This document shows positions 27,348-36,636 of a stretch of DNA of 64,000 nt, one piece after another (position 1 is the stretch's first letter; each line of letters starts with the position of its first letter). The notes beneath the pieces are model-generated. The model was given only the letters and a program-made list of their open reading frames with translations. It made no database searches and had not been told where the DNA came from. This DNA is from Bryobacter aggregatus MPL3 (GTDB lineage Bacteria; Acidobacteriota; Terriglobia; Bryobacterales; Bryobacteraceae): the NCBI RefSeq assembly GCF_000702445.1, contig NZ_JNIF01000004.1, positions 806,001 to 870,000 of the forward strand. The letters run 5' to 3'. Position numbers and translations under genes: made by a program.

Positions 27348-27600
27348 GGATCCGCAGTCCGAAAGCGATGCTCGTCAGCGGTGCAGAATGAGCCTTTCTG
27401 ACGGCTACCTGAGATTGATGGCAAAACCCACAGCAGGGGATTCTGCTCTGTGAGTGCGTCACATCGCGGAGGCTTTCGCCTGCATGGTTCACGACCTGCG
27501 GGAGTGACTCCAAGTGACGACAGGGCGCAAAACGCGGCCGATTGTTACGATTCTCGATCGCCGCACCCTGTAGTCGATGCCGGAGCCAAGAGATGACAGT
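27348..27600 (+). mobile_element. Very decayed IS5-family fragment, copy 3
   Basis: Starts with the same CCGAAAGCGAT block and contains MVHDLRE, then a remnant of the ILDRRTL motif with stops between. Much more diverged than copies 1 and 2, so an older insertion. The stretch 27600-27868 that follows holds no gene I can support. Confidence 0.55.
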
Positions 27601-27868
27601 GGATGCCCAGGGATACCGGTTGGCCCTCCCTGTGACCCCAGCTTCAGATGCATTCCAGCCTCTCGATCCCGCGGAATTCCTTGCTACAGCCCTGCCCCAC
27701 AGCCTTTCGGGAGTACCTCCGGAAAGTGTGATGGCTGACTATTTGAGATCTGCAATTGTCCGATCAAAGTAGTGCGACGGCGTATTTCCTCTTGCCGTTC
27801 GTATCCATCGATGGCCAGAGCACTTGCGCCGGACGCGTATTTTGTCCGTTGCCAAAGGAGTTCCTCTC

Positions 27869-28120
27869 TTGCCTGTCTATCGCCCCCGCACGCGTCTGGT
27901 GAATTTTCGTCTCAGTGAAGACGAGTATGAGCGGCTCAAAGATACCTGTTTTCGTTCTGGAGCCCGGAGTGTTTCTGACTATGCGCGCGCTGCCGTGCTG
28001 GCCGGCGCTGTGGAACCGTCTCATGAGAACCGTTGGCAGGAGTTGGAGATCTCAGTTCGCAAGCTCGAAGATCAGCTTGGCCGCCTGATGGAGAAAGAAC
28101 TGGTGTCCGCTCATGGTTGA
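27869..28120 (+). CDS. Small MobC/ribbon-helix-helix-like protein at the head of the polysaccharide locus
   Basis: 83 residues from TTG 27869, chosen because AAAGGAG (27854-27860) stands eight bases upstream; earlier in-frame TTG codons exist at 27824 and 27839. Residues about 10-45 (VNFRLSEDEYERLKDTC, SVSDYARAAVLAGA) resemble the ribbon-helix-helix part of MobC-like proteins; the C-terminal 35 residues look like a coiled coil (ELEISVRKLEDQLGRLMEK). It overlaps the tyrosine autokinase gene by eight bases, so it is likely part of the operon. A DNA-binding regulator or a chain partner of the kinase are both possible. Confidence 0.6.
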   Translation: MPVYRPRTRLVNFRLSEDEYERLKDTCFRSGARSVSDYARAAVLAGAVEPSHENRWQELEISVRKLEDQLGRLMEKELVSAHG

Positions 28121-30347
28121 TACTCCAGAAGAAGGGCTCATCCCGCTCGCACGGAGCCTCGAAAAATCGCGCAGCCTCGATCTTACGATCGACCCGGTCC
28201 GCGTTCCCTCATTTCCAGCCCAAGAGGCGCCGCCGTCTGGTTTGGAAGCGACGGTTCCGCTCTCCCACTATTATTGGCTCTTCCGCCGCAATGCCTGGCG
28301 GATTGGCTTTTTTGTCCTGGCGGCAACGCTGCTGGCTCTTGCCCTTTCGATGCAGATGGTTCCGATCTATGAAGCGACAGTGACGATCGATGTCGACCGC
28401 CAGACTCCGACCGGAGTCATCGGCCAGGATTCCAATCGCTCGATGAGCAATGATGCGGATCAGTATCTGGCGACACAGGTCAAAATGTTGCAGTCGGATT
28501 CTGTCTTACGTCCGGTGGTCGATCGCTATAAGCTTCCGCTGCGCAAGCCCTCGCGATTCCGGCTTGTTGCACCCTATACCGAGCAACAGCAGAAAGATGC
28601 GCCGGTGATGCTCGATGGATTGAAAGTTTCACGGCCCCCCAATACCTATTTGATGTTAGTCAGCTATCGATCTGCCGACCCTAAGTTGGCCGCGGATACC
28701 GTGAATGCCATCGCGAATTCCTATCTCGATCACAGCTATAACATTCGATATCAGTCCTCGGTCGGGCTTTCTCACTTCATGGAAAAGCAACTGGACGAAC
28801 TCCACGCGAAGATGGAACATTCCTCGGCAGCTCTCCTGCAATTTGAACGTGATCTGAATGTGATTTCTCCCGAAGAGAAGACCAATATCATTTCAGCCCG
28901 CCTGCTGCAACTGAATCAGGAATACACCTCGGCGCAGGCCGATCGAGTCAAGAAAGAATCTGCTTGGCGCAGCATTGAAGGAGGTTCCGTCGCGGCGGCC
29001 CAGGTGTCGACACAGGGCGAGACGATGCGGAAACTGGATGAGCGCCTCAGTGAGGCGCGCCAGAAATTGTCTGAGGTGCAAGTGCACTTTGGGGCGAATC
29101 ATCCGGAGAATCGCAAAGCAACCGCTCAAGTCCTCGAGTTGGAAAAGCAACTGGTTGCTCTCAAGACGAATATCCAGCAGCGTGTCAATGTGGAATTCTT
29201 AGAAGCTTCCAGCCGCGAGAACATGTTGGAGTTGCAGGTCCGTGCGGCCAAGCGGGAACTGGATCTTCTGAACTCCCGAAGCTTTGAATACCAAAATCTG
29301 CGGCGGGAGGCAGACGCCGACAAGAAGCTCTATGAAGAACTGGTCCGCAAGATCCGGGAGGCGGGCATCAACGCAAGCTTTCAAAATAGTGCGATCCGGA
29401 TTGCCGATCTGGCTCGTACTCCTCTCGAACCCGTATCGCCAAATCTCATTCTCAACACGGGGCTGGCCTTTTTGCTCTCGCTGCTCCTGGCTGTTGGTGG
29501 TGTGCTTCTCATGGATGCTCTCGACAATACCATTCGCGATCCGGAGCAGATCAAGTTGGGTCTGGGTTCTGAGTTACTGGGTACCTTACCCGAAGTGAAG
29601 ACCTGGAGACACCGGATTGGGCTTGCGAACAACATGGATGCCGGAGGGGCATTGGTTCGTGCTGCCAAAGATGGATACTCGGCAATGAGCGGATACGAAG
29701 AGTCGATTCGCACGCTCCGCAATGCCATCTTACTCACAAACTTCGACCGGAACTTACGTTCTTTGCTGGTCACCAGTGCCCAGCCAGGAGAAGGGAAGTC
29801 GACTGTTGCGGCACATCTTGCATTGACGCATGCCATGCAAGGGGCAAAAACCCTGCTGATCGATGGCGATATGCGCCGCCCAAGTGTCCACCGCCGCTTT
29901 GCAATTGAGAACAATCTCGGCCTCTGCGGATATCTTCAGGGGAAGGGAAGTCTTGAGGAACTGATCCAGAAGTCGGAGGCCTCGGAGAATCTCCATATCC
30001 TTACGGCAGGCAGTCCCAATCGCCGTCCGGATGACTGGCTGCGGGGGCGCATGGATTCCATTGTCGAGAATCTGCTTGCGGACTACCAACTGGTGATCCT
30101 TGACGCACCCCCATTGCTCGGATTCGCGGAACCATTGGAAATGGCTACCAGCGTCGATGGCGTGATTGTTGTCACGCGCGCTGGTTCTACGTCTCGCAAG
30201 CAAGTGGGCAGTGTTCTCGAGATGCTCACTCGCTTGCGCGCCAATGTCCTCGGAGTGGTGCTCAATCAAGTGAACAAATCGATGGGTGAGAGCTATTCTT
30301 ACTACGGCTATTACGGCAAATACTACGCCGCGAAAGAACGTGGGTAG
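28113..30347 (+). CDS. Polysaccharide co-polymerase with tyrosine autokinase domain (Wzc type)
   Basis: 744 residues. Wzz domain with two membrane segments (about 67-86 and 444-470) and a long coiled-coil periplasmic region between; C-terminal BY-kinase: Walker A SAQPGEGKST near 556, Walker A' LLIDGDMRRP near 581, Walker B LVILDAPPLLG near 660. The C-terminus has a tyrosine cluster, YSYYGYYGKYYA, the usual autophosphorylation site. Controls chain length and export of exopolysaccharide together with an outer-membrane Wza-type protein, which is not in this window. First enzyme gene of the locus. Confidence 0.92.
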   Translation: MVDTPEEGLIPLARSLEKSRSLDLTIDPVRVPSFPAQEAPPSGLEATVPLSHYYWLFRRNAWRIGFFVLAATLLALALSMQMVPIYEATVTIDVDRQTPTGVIGQDSNRSMSNDADQYLATQVKMLQSDSVLRPVVDRYKLPLRKPSRFRLVAPYTEQQQKDAPVMLDGLKVSRPPNTYLMLVSYRSADPKLAADTVNAIANSYLDHSYNIRYQSSVGLSHFMEKQLDELHAKMEHSSAALLQFERDLNVISPEEKTNIISARLLQLNQEYTSAQADRVKKESAWRSIEGGSVAAAQVSTQGETMRKLDERLSEARQKLSEVQVHFGANHPENRKATAQVLELEKQLVALKTNIQQRVNVEFLEASSRENMLELQVRAAKRELDLLNSRSFEYQNLRREADADKKLYEELVRKIREAGINASFQNSAIRIADLARTPLEPVSPNLILNTGLAFLLSLLLAVGGVLLMDALDNTIRDPEQIKLGLGSELLGTLPEVKTWRHRIGLANNMDAGGALVRAAKDGYSAMSGYEESIRTLRNAILLTNFDRNLRSLLVTSAQPGEGKSTVAAHLALTHAMQGAKTLLIDGDMRRPSVHRRFAIENNLGLCGYLQGKGSLEELIQKSEASENLHILTAGSPNRRPDDWLRGRMDSIVENLLADYQLVILDAPPLLGFAEPLEMATSVDGVIVVTRAGSTSRKQVGSVLEMLTRLRANVLGVVLNQVNKSMGESYSYYGYYGKYYAAKERG

Positions 30348-30352
30348 TTCAA

Positions 30353-31573
30353 ATGTCGCATCTGCTGAGCAGCGCTGGCGCCATGACCACCATGGCGCCG
30401 GCCCCGGCGGCTTCCGCAACGAAACATTGGAGCACCGAAGCGGCCTGGGTCGTCGCTGCCAATCTCTCCCAGGCTGCGGGACCTTTTGTCAGCCTGCTGG
30501 CAATCTCTCATCTCCATGGCTTGGATGCGGCGGGGAGATTTGCCTATGCGCTGGCACTCACCACACCGCTCTATCTTCTGCTGAGCTTTCAACTAAAGGC
30601 CCTTCTCTTAACCCATAGTGCGACAGAGTTTTCTACAGCGGCTGCTGCCGGAATCCGTAGCTTTTCCAGTGTTCTGGGAGTTGCTGTTGTCTTTGGGTTG
30701 CTCCTACTGGCGACGCCCTTAGCGGGCATTCTATTGGCAGCGCGTCTGGTGGAATCCTGGGCGGAGCTTTATCAGACAGACCAGCAGCGGAGGCAGCGCA
30801 GTTGGCGCGTTGCCTTGAGTAGCATCTTGCGTTCGATGCTGTTGCTCGCATCGATTCTATGTGCCCCCAGCGTGGAAGAAGCGATCGCGCTGTACTTATT
30901 GCTGAGCTTCACCCTTCTGGTTTTCTTGGACATGGATGCAGTTCGTTTTGAGGTCGAGTTTGAATCGCAAGTCCTGAGAAGCTTCCTGCTGCGTGGAGTT
31001 TTGTTGGGTGGTGTGCTGTTTCTGCAGTCGGCCCACGCGAACATCCCTCGGCTTGCCTTGGATCATTTCGGCGACGAAGCATCGCTCGGGATCTTCGCGA
31101 CACTCTCGGTTCTCATGCAGACCGGCAATCTGATTTCCTCCAGCTTTGGTCAGGGTTTGGTCCCAACATTGATGACCGCATCTCTGACACGAGTCCTGGG
31201 CTTGGCTGCCCTACCCGCTCTTGCCGGACTGCTGACTCTCGGGATCCTGACGGCTCTCGGGGATTTCCCGCTTTCCCTGTTGGGGCTGCAAGGACAGCCG
31301 AATGCGCATGGCGCGCTTCTCGCTCTTGGCGTTGCACAAATTAGCGTTTGGCCAGCGGCGATGATTGGCTACGCACTCACTGCTCGCCGTCTCTACCGCC
31401 AACAGATCTACCTCTCGATCGCGTTGAATGGTGTTTCTGGAATGGGAAGTCTACTGCTCATTCCCCGTTTCGGTCCGGCCGGCGCAGCTTTCGTCATGGG
31501 TTTGACTGCGGCAACGATGCTGCTGCTGTCCTTTGTTCTACTGGCGAGGAGTCCAAGGGGAGCAGTGCAATGA
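30353..31573 (+). CDS. Polysaccharide flippase-like membrane protein (Wzx/oligosaccharide flippase type)
   Basis: 406 residues, mostly hydrophobic with about twelve segments. Weak but consistent likeness to the polysaccharide transport (MATE/MVF-like) superfamily. It starts six bases after the kinase gene and overlaps the next gene by four bases. Would move lipid-linked sugar units across the inner membrane. The call rests on hydrophobicity, length and context more than on motifs. Confidence 0.68.
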   Translation: MSHLLSSAGAMTTMAPAPAASATKHWSTEAAWVVAANLSQAAGPFVSLLAISHLHGLDAAGRFAYALALTTPLYLLLSFQLKALLLTHSATEFSTAAAAGIRSFSSVLGVAVVFGLLLLATPLAGILLAARLVESWAELYQTDQQRRQRSWRVALSSILRSMLLLASILCAPSVEEAIALYLLLSFTLLVFLDMDAVRFEVEFESQVLRSFLLRGVLLGGVLFLQSAHANIPRLALDHFGDEASLGIFATLSVLMQTGNLISSSFGQGLVPTLMTASLTRVLGLAALPALAGLLTLGILTALGDFPLSLLGLQGQPNAHGALLALGVAQISVWPAAMIGYALTARRLYRQQIYLSIALNGVSGMGSLLLIPRFGPAGAAFVMGLTAATMLLLSFVLLARSPRGAVQ

Positions 31574-32652
31574 AAGTTCTCCACGTTCTCCGGCAATTGA
31601 ACCGCGGTGGAATCGAATGCTGGCTCGAACGCCTCCTGGCCGCTTGGCCACGAGAGCACCGGCCTGCTTTTCATCTCGCGCTGGAGGAACAGGATTTCGG
31701 GTCTCTGGCGCCGCGGCTTCAGGCGCTTGGTGCCACCCTCCACTATTGCCCTCCGCCTCGCCAGGCTGCTCGTGCTGCGTCTTCCCTCATGGGGCTATTG
31801 GCCGATCACGGTCCATTCTCTGTGATGCATTGCCACAATCATCATGCCAGCGTATTCAATCTTGGATTGGCGGCTCAGATGGGAGTGCCTCTCCGCATCT
31901 CGCAAGCACACGCGGATTTCCGGTCGCGCCAGGCGGGTGATTCGATCGCCCGCCGCTGTTACCTGCAAGCTGCTCGTATCGCGCTGCGGGCCATTGCGAA
32001 TGGGAAGCTTGCGGTGAGTGCAGGCGCGGCTGCCGATTTGTTCGGCGCTGCTGCCACCCAAGCCGAACGACTCCCTTGTGGAATTGATTTTCAACCTTAC
32101 TTTGATTCCACGGCACAGCCCGACTCTTCCCGTTTCACTTTGATACACGTCGGACGTTTCGTTCCCGAAAAGAACCATTCCTTTCTCCTCGATCTGACGG
32201 CTGCACTCGTTGCGAAAGAGCCCGAAACCCAACTCTGGTTAGTCGGCGATGGGCCCTTGCGAAGTTCTCTCGAAGAGCAGGCCAGCCGTCTGGGGATCGC
32301 GAATCGAATCCACTTCTGGGGTTCACGCGGTGAGGTGGCCGACCTGCTCAAGGCCGCGGATGTATTTGTTTTTCCAAGCTTTTCCGAAGGATTGGGGCTT
32401 GCTGCCATCGAGGCCCAGGCTGCCGGTCTTCCTGTTGTGCTTGCCTCCCACCTCCCTGCGGAACTCGATGTCTTTCCGCAACTGTGCCAGCGTTTGGCCC
32501 TTGATGTGCCTCTGGAACAGTGGGTGCGTTCCATTCTGAATAGCCGAGAACTCAAACGGATCGAGGATTCCTGCCGCTTGTCGAAGCTCTCACAATCCGA
32601 GTTCTCGATCCATGCCAATGTGCACGCCCTTCGCAGAATCTATGCCAGCTAA
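31570..32652 (+). CDS. Glycosyltransferase, GT4 type
   Basis: 360 residues from ATG 31570 (overlap ATGA with the flippase). N-terminal VLHVLRQLNRGGIECWLERL is the acceptor-domain start typical of GT4; the donor domain has HVGRFVPEKNHSFLLD, LWLVGDGPLRSSLE and FPSFSEGLGLAAIEAQAAG (E-x7-E motif). Retaining transferase using a nucleotide sugar; sugar unknown. Confidence 0.85.
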   Translation: MKVLHVLRQLNRGGIECWLERLLAAWPREHRPAFHLALEEQDFGSLAPRLQALGATLHYCPPPRQAARAASSLMGLLADHGPFSVMHCHNHHASVFNLGLAAQMGVPLRISQAHADFRSRQAGDSIARRCYLQAARIALRAIANGKLAVSAGAAADLFGAAATQAERLPCGIDFQPYFDSTAQPDSSRFTLIHVGRFVPEKNHSFLLDLTAALVAKEPETQLWLVGDGPLRSSLEEQASRLGIANRIHFWGSRGEVADLLKAADVFVFPSFSEGLGLAAIEAQAAGLPVVLASHLPAELDVFPQLCQRLALDVPLEQWVRSILNSRELKRIEDSCRLSKLSQSEFSIHANVHALRRIYAS

Positions 32653-33874
32653 ATCGATTCCATCCTCCTTGAATGTCGTCATCGACCAGCGCCTCAAACG
32701 GACGCCAGACGGCCGGGTCTGGACTCATACTCCGCCGTCCTATGAGTTTTTTGAACCAGCCTTGCGGGTGTTTGATCGTGTGCGTGTCATCGCTCGCACG
32801 ATCGAAGTCTTCGAAATTCCTCACCAGGCCCGTCTTGTCAATGGTCCCCATCTCCGAGTTCTTCCGATTCCGAATTTCATGGGACCGCTGCAATACTTCT
32901 GCCGGCGCGGAGAAGTCCGCGATTCCCTCAAGGCCATCTCATTACTCGATGGCCCCTTTCTCCTGCGAATTCCTTCAAAGACGGCCTTCGAACTGGCGGA
33001 GTTGCTTGATGCTGCAGGAAGACCCTACGCGACCGAAATGCTGACTGATCCCTTTGATTTCTTTGCTCCAGGCGTGGCACCGAGTGGTCTTGCACGCTGC
33101 TTCCGGCCTTATTTTTGCCGTCGCTCCCGGGAACTCTGTGCGCGGGCTGTCGCCGCAAACTATATCACCGGTTCTGCGACGCGCCGGGCCAATCCAGCAC
33201 CCAATGCGGAGTGGGCGGGGAGTGTTTCCGACGTCGACTTGAGTGCGGAAGCTTTTGTCGGCCCGGCGGAGTTCCCGGCTACCGGACCAATCGAGATCGT
33301 GACGGTGGGTTTTCTCGATCTGCTCTATAAAGGTCAGGATATTCTGATTCGTGCCCTCTCGCGTTGCCATGCGATGGGGCTGGATTTCCGGCTCACCTTT
33401 GTGGGAGAGGGCAAGCGAAAGGCCGCTTTGCTGGAGCTAGCGCGCTCCTGCGGGATCGGGGATCGAGTCTCGATCACAGGGGCCTTAGGGGGCACGGCCG
33501 CTGTACGCGAATATCTCCAGCGCGCCCATCTTTTCACGCTGCCTTCACGGGCGGAGGGTATTCCCCGGGCACTTCTCGAAGCCATGGCCGCGAGCTTGCC
33601 GGCGATTGCCACCCATGTGGGCGCGATCCCAGATCTTCTTGATCCACAGTGGATCATTCCTCCCGGTTCTGTGGAGGCGTTACAGGAAAAACTGATGCAA
33701 TTTGCCGCACTTCGCAAGCAATGGTCCTCCATTGGGCACCGCAACCAAACAGTGGCCCGCAATTTTGATCGCGACTTACTCGAACCGTTGCGCCTTGAGT
33801 TCTATCGCGCAATTTTGCGGCAGGGTTTGGCTTCTCAGGACGCGCTCGGACATCAGGTTTCCGATGCCGCTTGA
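32642..33874 (+). CDS. Glycosyltransferase, GT4 type
   Basis: 410 residues from ATG 32642, which overlaps the previous stop; the frame also opens at 32612. Donor-domain signatures: VTVGFLDLLYKGQDILIRAL, FVGEGKRKAALLELA and LPSRAEGIPRALLEAMAAS. The N-terminal half is less conserved and includes a Cys-rich part (CFRPYFCRRSRELC). Overlaps the DUF362 gene by eleven bases. Confidence 0.83.
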   Translation: MPAKSIPSSLNVVIDQRLKRTPDGRVWTHTPPSYEFFEPALRVFDRVRVIARTIEVFEIPHQARLVNGPHLRVLPIPNFMGPLQYFCRRGEVRDSLKAISLLDGPFLLRIPSKTAFELAELLDAAGRPYATEMLTDPFDFFAPGVAPSGLARCFRPYFCRRSRELCARAVAANYITGSATRRANPAPNAEWAGSVSDVDLSAEAFVGPAEFPATGPIEIVTVGFLDLLYKGQDILIRALSRCHAMGLDFRLTFVGEGKRKAALLELARSCGIGDRVSITGALGGTAAVREYLQRAHLFTLPSRAEGIPRALLEAMAASLPAIATHVGAIPDLLDPQWIIPPGSVEALQEKLMQFAALRKQWSSIGHRNQTVARNFDRDLLEPLRLEFYRAILRQGLASQDALGHQVSDAA

Positions 33875-35231
33875 TCTCGATTCTCCTGTCTTAGTCCGTC
33901 GCCAGTTGGCTTATCCGACGGCAGAAAACGACCGGCTCCTGCCGGGTCATCCTGGTGTCGCCTCTCTCTTGGAGACTGCCGGCCTCGATGCCAGAAATCC
34001 CTTTGCCCCGTGGATTCGTCCTGGGATGCGGGTTCTCATTAAGCCGAACTGGGTCCGGCATGCGAACGATGAGTGGGCCTTGCTGGAGGCGCTGACAACG
34101 CATACCTCGATCGTCCGCCCCGTGGTGGAGTTCGTTGCTGCCGCCTTGCAAAACCGGAGTGGAGCTTATGAGGGAGAGATCATTCTTGCGGATGCGCCGC
34201 TCCAGAGCGCAAACTTCGAGTTGCTGCTTGAGCAGCTTTCGATTCTGCCGCTGTACTCTCATTGGCGCTCCATGGGCTTGCCGGTATCTCTCGCCGATCT
34301 TCGACGTGTGATCGCAGACACGGATGAGAGTACAGGAGTGGTGCGGAAGACTTCTGATGCGGCAGGAGATCCTCGGGGCGACTCGCTGGTTGACCTGAAG
34401 CAGGAAAGCCGTTTGGACGCTCTGCTGCATGACGGCAACCGGGTCGGTGTGTCGAATTACGATTGCGAGACGACGACCCAGCACCACACGCCAGGGACTC
34501 ACCGCTACCGGATTGCGAATTCGCTGCTTGAGGCAGACGTCGTCATCAATTTGCCGAAATGGAAAACCCATGTGAAGACCGGAATCACGGGTGCGCTGAA
34601 GAACTTTATCGGAGTGAACTGCGATAAAGCCTATCTACCCCACTTTCGCGTCGGATCCCCCCGAAAAGGAGGGGATGAATACCCGGATTCTTTCACGGGA
34701 GAGTATCTGGTTCGCTTGCGGCCTTGGGTGGAGCGTGTGGTTCCCAAGGGTTTGCTCCGGCGTGCACGCAAGTCTTTGCTGGCTTCGGCACAACGTTCTG
34801 GCTCCCCGCTCGTATTCGGCGGGGCTTGGCCTGGCAACGACACCTTGTGGCGTACTGTCCATGACATGGTGTTCATTGCCCGCTGGCTCGGTCAGGGTGG
34901 TGCGAAACTCTCCTCTCCTCGCCCCATCCTCACCTTGCTGGATGCAATCGTTGCCGGAGACGGAGATGGTCCACTCCGTCCGGAAACCCGTCCGATGCGG
35001 TGTCTGCTCTTTGGCACCGATCCCGGTCAAATTGACATCCATGCTTGTGCGCTCTCTGGTTTCGACTGGAAGAGGATTCCTCTTCTGGCACGGCTTGCCG
35101 ATCCCGAAGCCTCGTCGATCACACGTTTTCATCCGTCCTTGGCTGTTCCTGCTACCGAACTCCAACTGCGGCCCCCGCTTTCCTGGGCCACCACTCTTCT
35201 CATGCAGGAGGCTCGACATGACGCAGCTTGA
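33864..35231 (+). CDS. DUF362 domain protein in polysaccharide locus
   Basis: 455 residues from ATG 33864. DUF362 features: VLIKPNWVRHANDEW near the start, ADVVINLPKWKTHVKTGITGA in the middle followed by LKNFIGVN, and a later DAIVAGDGDGPL. Unlike many DUF362 proteins there are no ferredoxin-type Cys clusters. The domain's chemistry is not established. It is flanked by glycosyltransferases and overlaps a PaaK/CapK-like ligase, a pairing that argues for a modification step on the polysaccharide or its lipid carrier. Confidence 0.8.
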   Translation: MPLDLDSPVLVRRQLAYPTAENDRLLPGHPGVASLLETAGLDARNPFAPWIRPGMRVLIKPNWVRHANDEWALLEALTTHTSIVRPVVEFVAAALQNRSGAYEGEIILADAPLQSANFELLLEQLSILPLYSHWRSMGLPVSLADLRRVIADTDESTGVVRKTSDAAGDPRGDSLVDLKQESRLDALLHDGNRVGVSNYDCETTTQHHTPGTHRYRIANSLLEADVVINLPKWKTHVKTGITGALKNFIGVNCDKAYLPHFRVGSPRKGGDEYPDSFTGEYLVRLRPWVERVVPKGLLRRARKSLLASAQRSGSPLVFGGAWPGNDTLWRTVHDMVFIARWLGQGGAKLSSPRPILTLLDAIVAGDGDGPLRPETRPMRCLLFGTDPGQIDIHACALSGFDWKRIPLLARLADPEASSITRFHPSLAVPATELQLRPPLSWATTLLMQEARHDAA

Positions 35232-36636
35232 ATCCATCTACGCACGACTCCCGGTCTGGTTCCAGGATGCCGCGGTCACCGCACAGGGAGCGCTCTACCA
35301 TCGGCAGCGTTATGGCTCGGCATTTCGGGAAGAGTATGGGCTTTTGAAAGGGACGGAGTTGGCTACCTCCCTCCAGTTGGAGCTACTGCAAACCGCAAGA
35401 CTCAAGCGAATCCTGGCTCATGCTGCAGGTACGGTGCCCTTTTATCGGACGCGAATTGCACGGTCCCACCATGAGTCGTTACGTGCTGGCGATCTTGCGG
35501 CGTTCCGCGAGATCCCTGTGACTGAAAAAGCAGAGCTTCGCCTGTCTCCACAACAGTTCTGCATGAACGGAGGGCGTGACCAGACTTGGATTCCCTGGCA
35601 TACGTCGGGCACCACAGGTTCTCCGATGACTTTGTACTATGAGCGCAAAGCGGTCGCAAGGCAGTATGCTTACGTCGAGCGTTATCGTGAACAAGCTGGA
35701 GTCAGCCGCCGGGAGCGGCGCGCGCAATTTACTGGAAAACTGATCGTAGCTTCTGAGAAGTCCAGTCGTTACTGGAGGTATGACTGGGCCAATCGGGCGC
35801 TCTTGCTCTCCACCGTACATCTGACGAAGGATACAATTCCCGCTTATCTTTCGGCTCTCCGCTCTTTCCAGCCCACTTATTTATGTGGCTATCCTTCCGC
35901 AATCTCTCTGCTTGCCCGCCAAGCTCTGCGGAGCCGGATGGGCGGACTGAAGATTCAGGCCATTCTCACGAGCGCCGAAACTCTTCTTGATGAGCAACGG
36001 GACGTGATGGAAGCTGCCTTTGGCGCCAAGGTCTATGACCAGTACGGCCAGACGGAGATGCAGAGTTTTTGGTTTGAGTGCCGCTATCGCCGGATGCATA
36101 CTCATCCACTTTTCGGGTTGACGGAAATTTTACGTCCGAATGGAGAAGCCTGCCAGCCGGGTGAGATCGGAGACGTTGTTCTCACCGGCCTGATCAACTA
36201 TGCGATGCCACTCATCCGCTACCGGGTGGGTGACCGTGCAGCCTGGTCCGATGAGGACCGCTGTCCTTGTGGGCGCTCGATGCCGATGATCCAGCAGATT
36301 GAAGGCCGCCGGGAAGACTACGTATACAGTCCCGAACGCGGTTGGGTGGGACGCATGGATCCGGCACTTAAAGGCGTCGACGGATTGCTCGAATGCCAGT
36401 TCCTACAGGAGGAGAACGGCACTTTGCGTGTTCTCTATGTACCACTTCCTGGTTTTGGAGCAATTGAGAGAAGCCGTCTGGAAGAGAATCTCAAGGGGCG
36501 CTTGGGCTCTAAGATGCCGCTTTGTTTTGAAGAGGTTAGCGCAATCCCGCGAGGCGCTAACGGCAAATTCCAGGCGGTACGCTCCAAACTTTCCTTCAAC
36601 CCGGACCTTCACCCTAAACTGATGGAGGTTGCCTGA
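35218..36636 (+). CDS. PaaK/CapK-like adenylate-forming ligase
   Basis: 472 residues from ATG 35218. Adenylation core near 128-142: HTSGTTGSPMTLYYE; later YGQTEMQSFWFEC and GDVVLTGLINYAMPLIRYRVGDRA, then PCGRSMPMIQQIEGRRED with Cys-containing loop as in PaaK. Such CapK-type proteins occur in capsule loci and may activate an acyl group for transfer to sugar; no acyl carrier or acyltransferase is seen beside it. Overlaps DUF362 by 14 bases and abuts the next glycosyltransferase. Confidence 0.85.
   Translation: MTQLESIYARLPVWFQDAAVTAQGALYHRQRYGSAFREEYGLLKGTELATSLQLELLQTARLKRILAHAAGTVPFYRTRIARSHHESLRAGDLAAFREIPVTEKAELRLSPQQFCMNGGRDQTWIPWHTSGTTGSPMTLYYERKAVARQYAYVERYREQAGVSRRERRAQFTGKLIVASEKSSRYWRYDWANRALLLSTVHLTKDTIPAYLSALRSFQPTYLCGYPSAISLLARQALRSRMGGLKIQAILTSAETLLDEQRDVMEAAFGAKVYDQYGQTEMQSFWFECRYRRMHTHPLFGLTEILRPNGEACQPGEIGDVVLTGLINYAMPLIRYRVGDRAAWSDEDRCPCGRSMPMIQQIEGRREDYVYSPERGWVGRMDPALKGVDGLLECQFLQEENGTLRVLYVPLPGFGAIERSRLEENLKGRLGSKMPLCFEEVSAIPRGANGKFQAVRSKLSFNPDLHPKLMEVA

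Noticed and set aside
27542-27772. Plus-strand frame of 76 residues before the polysaccharide locus
   Set aside because: Begins inside a decayed IS5 fragment, has no ribosome-binding site and no recognisable features.
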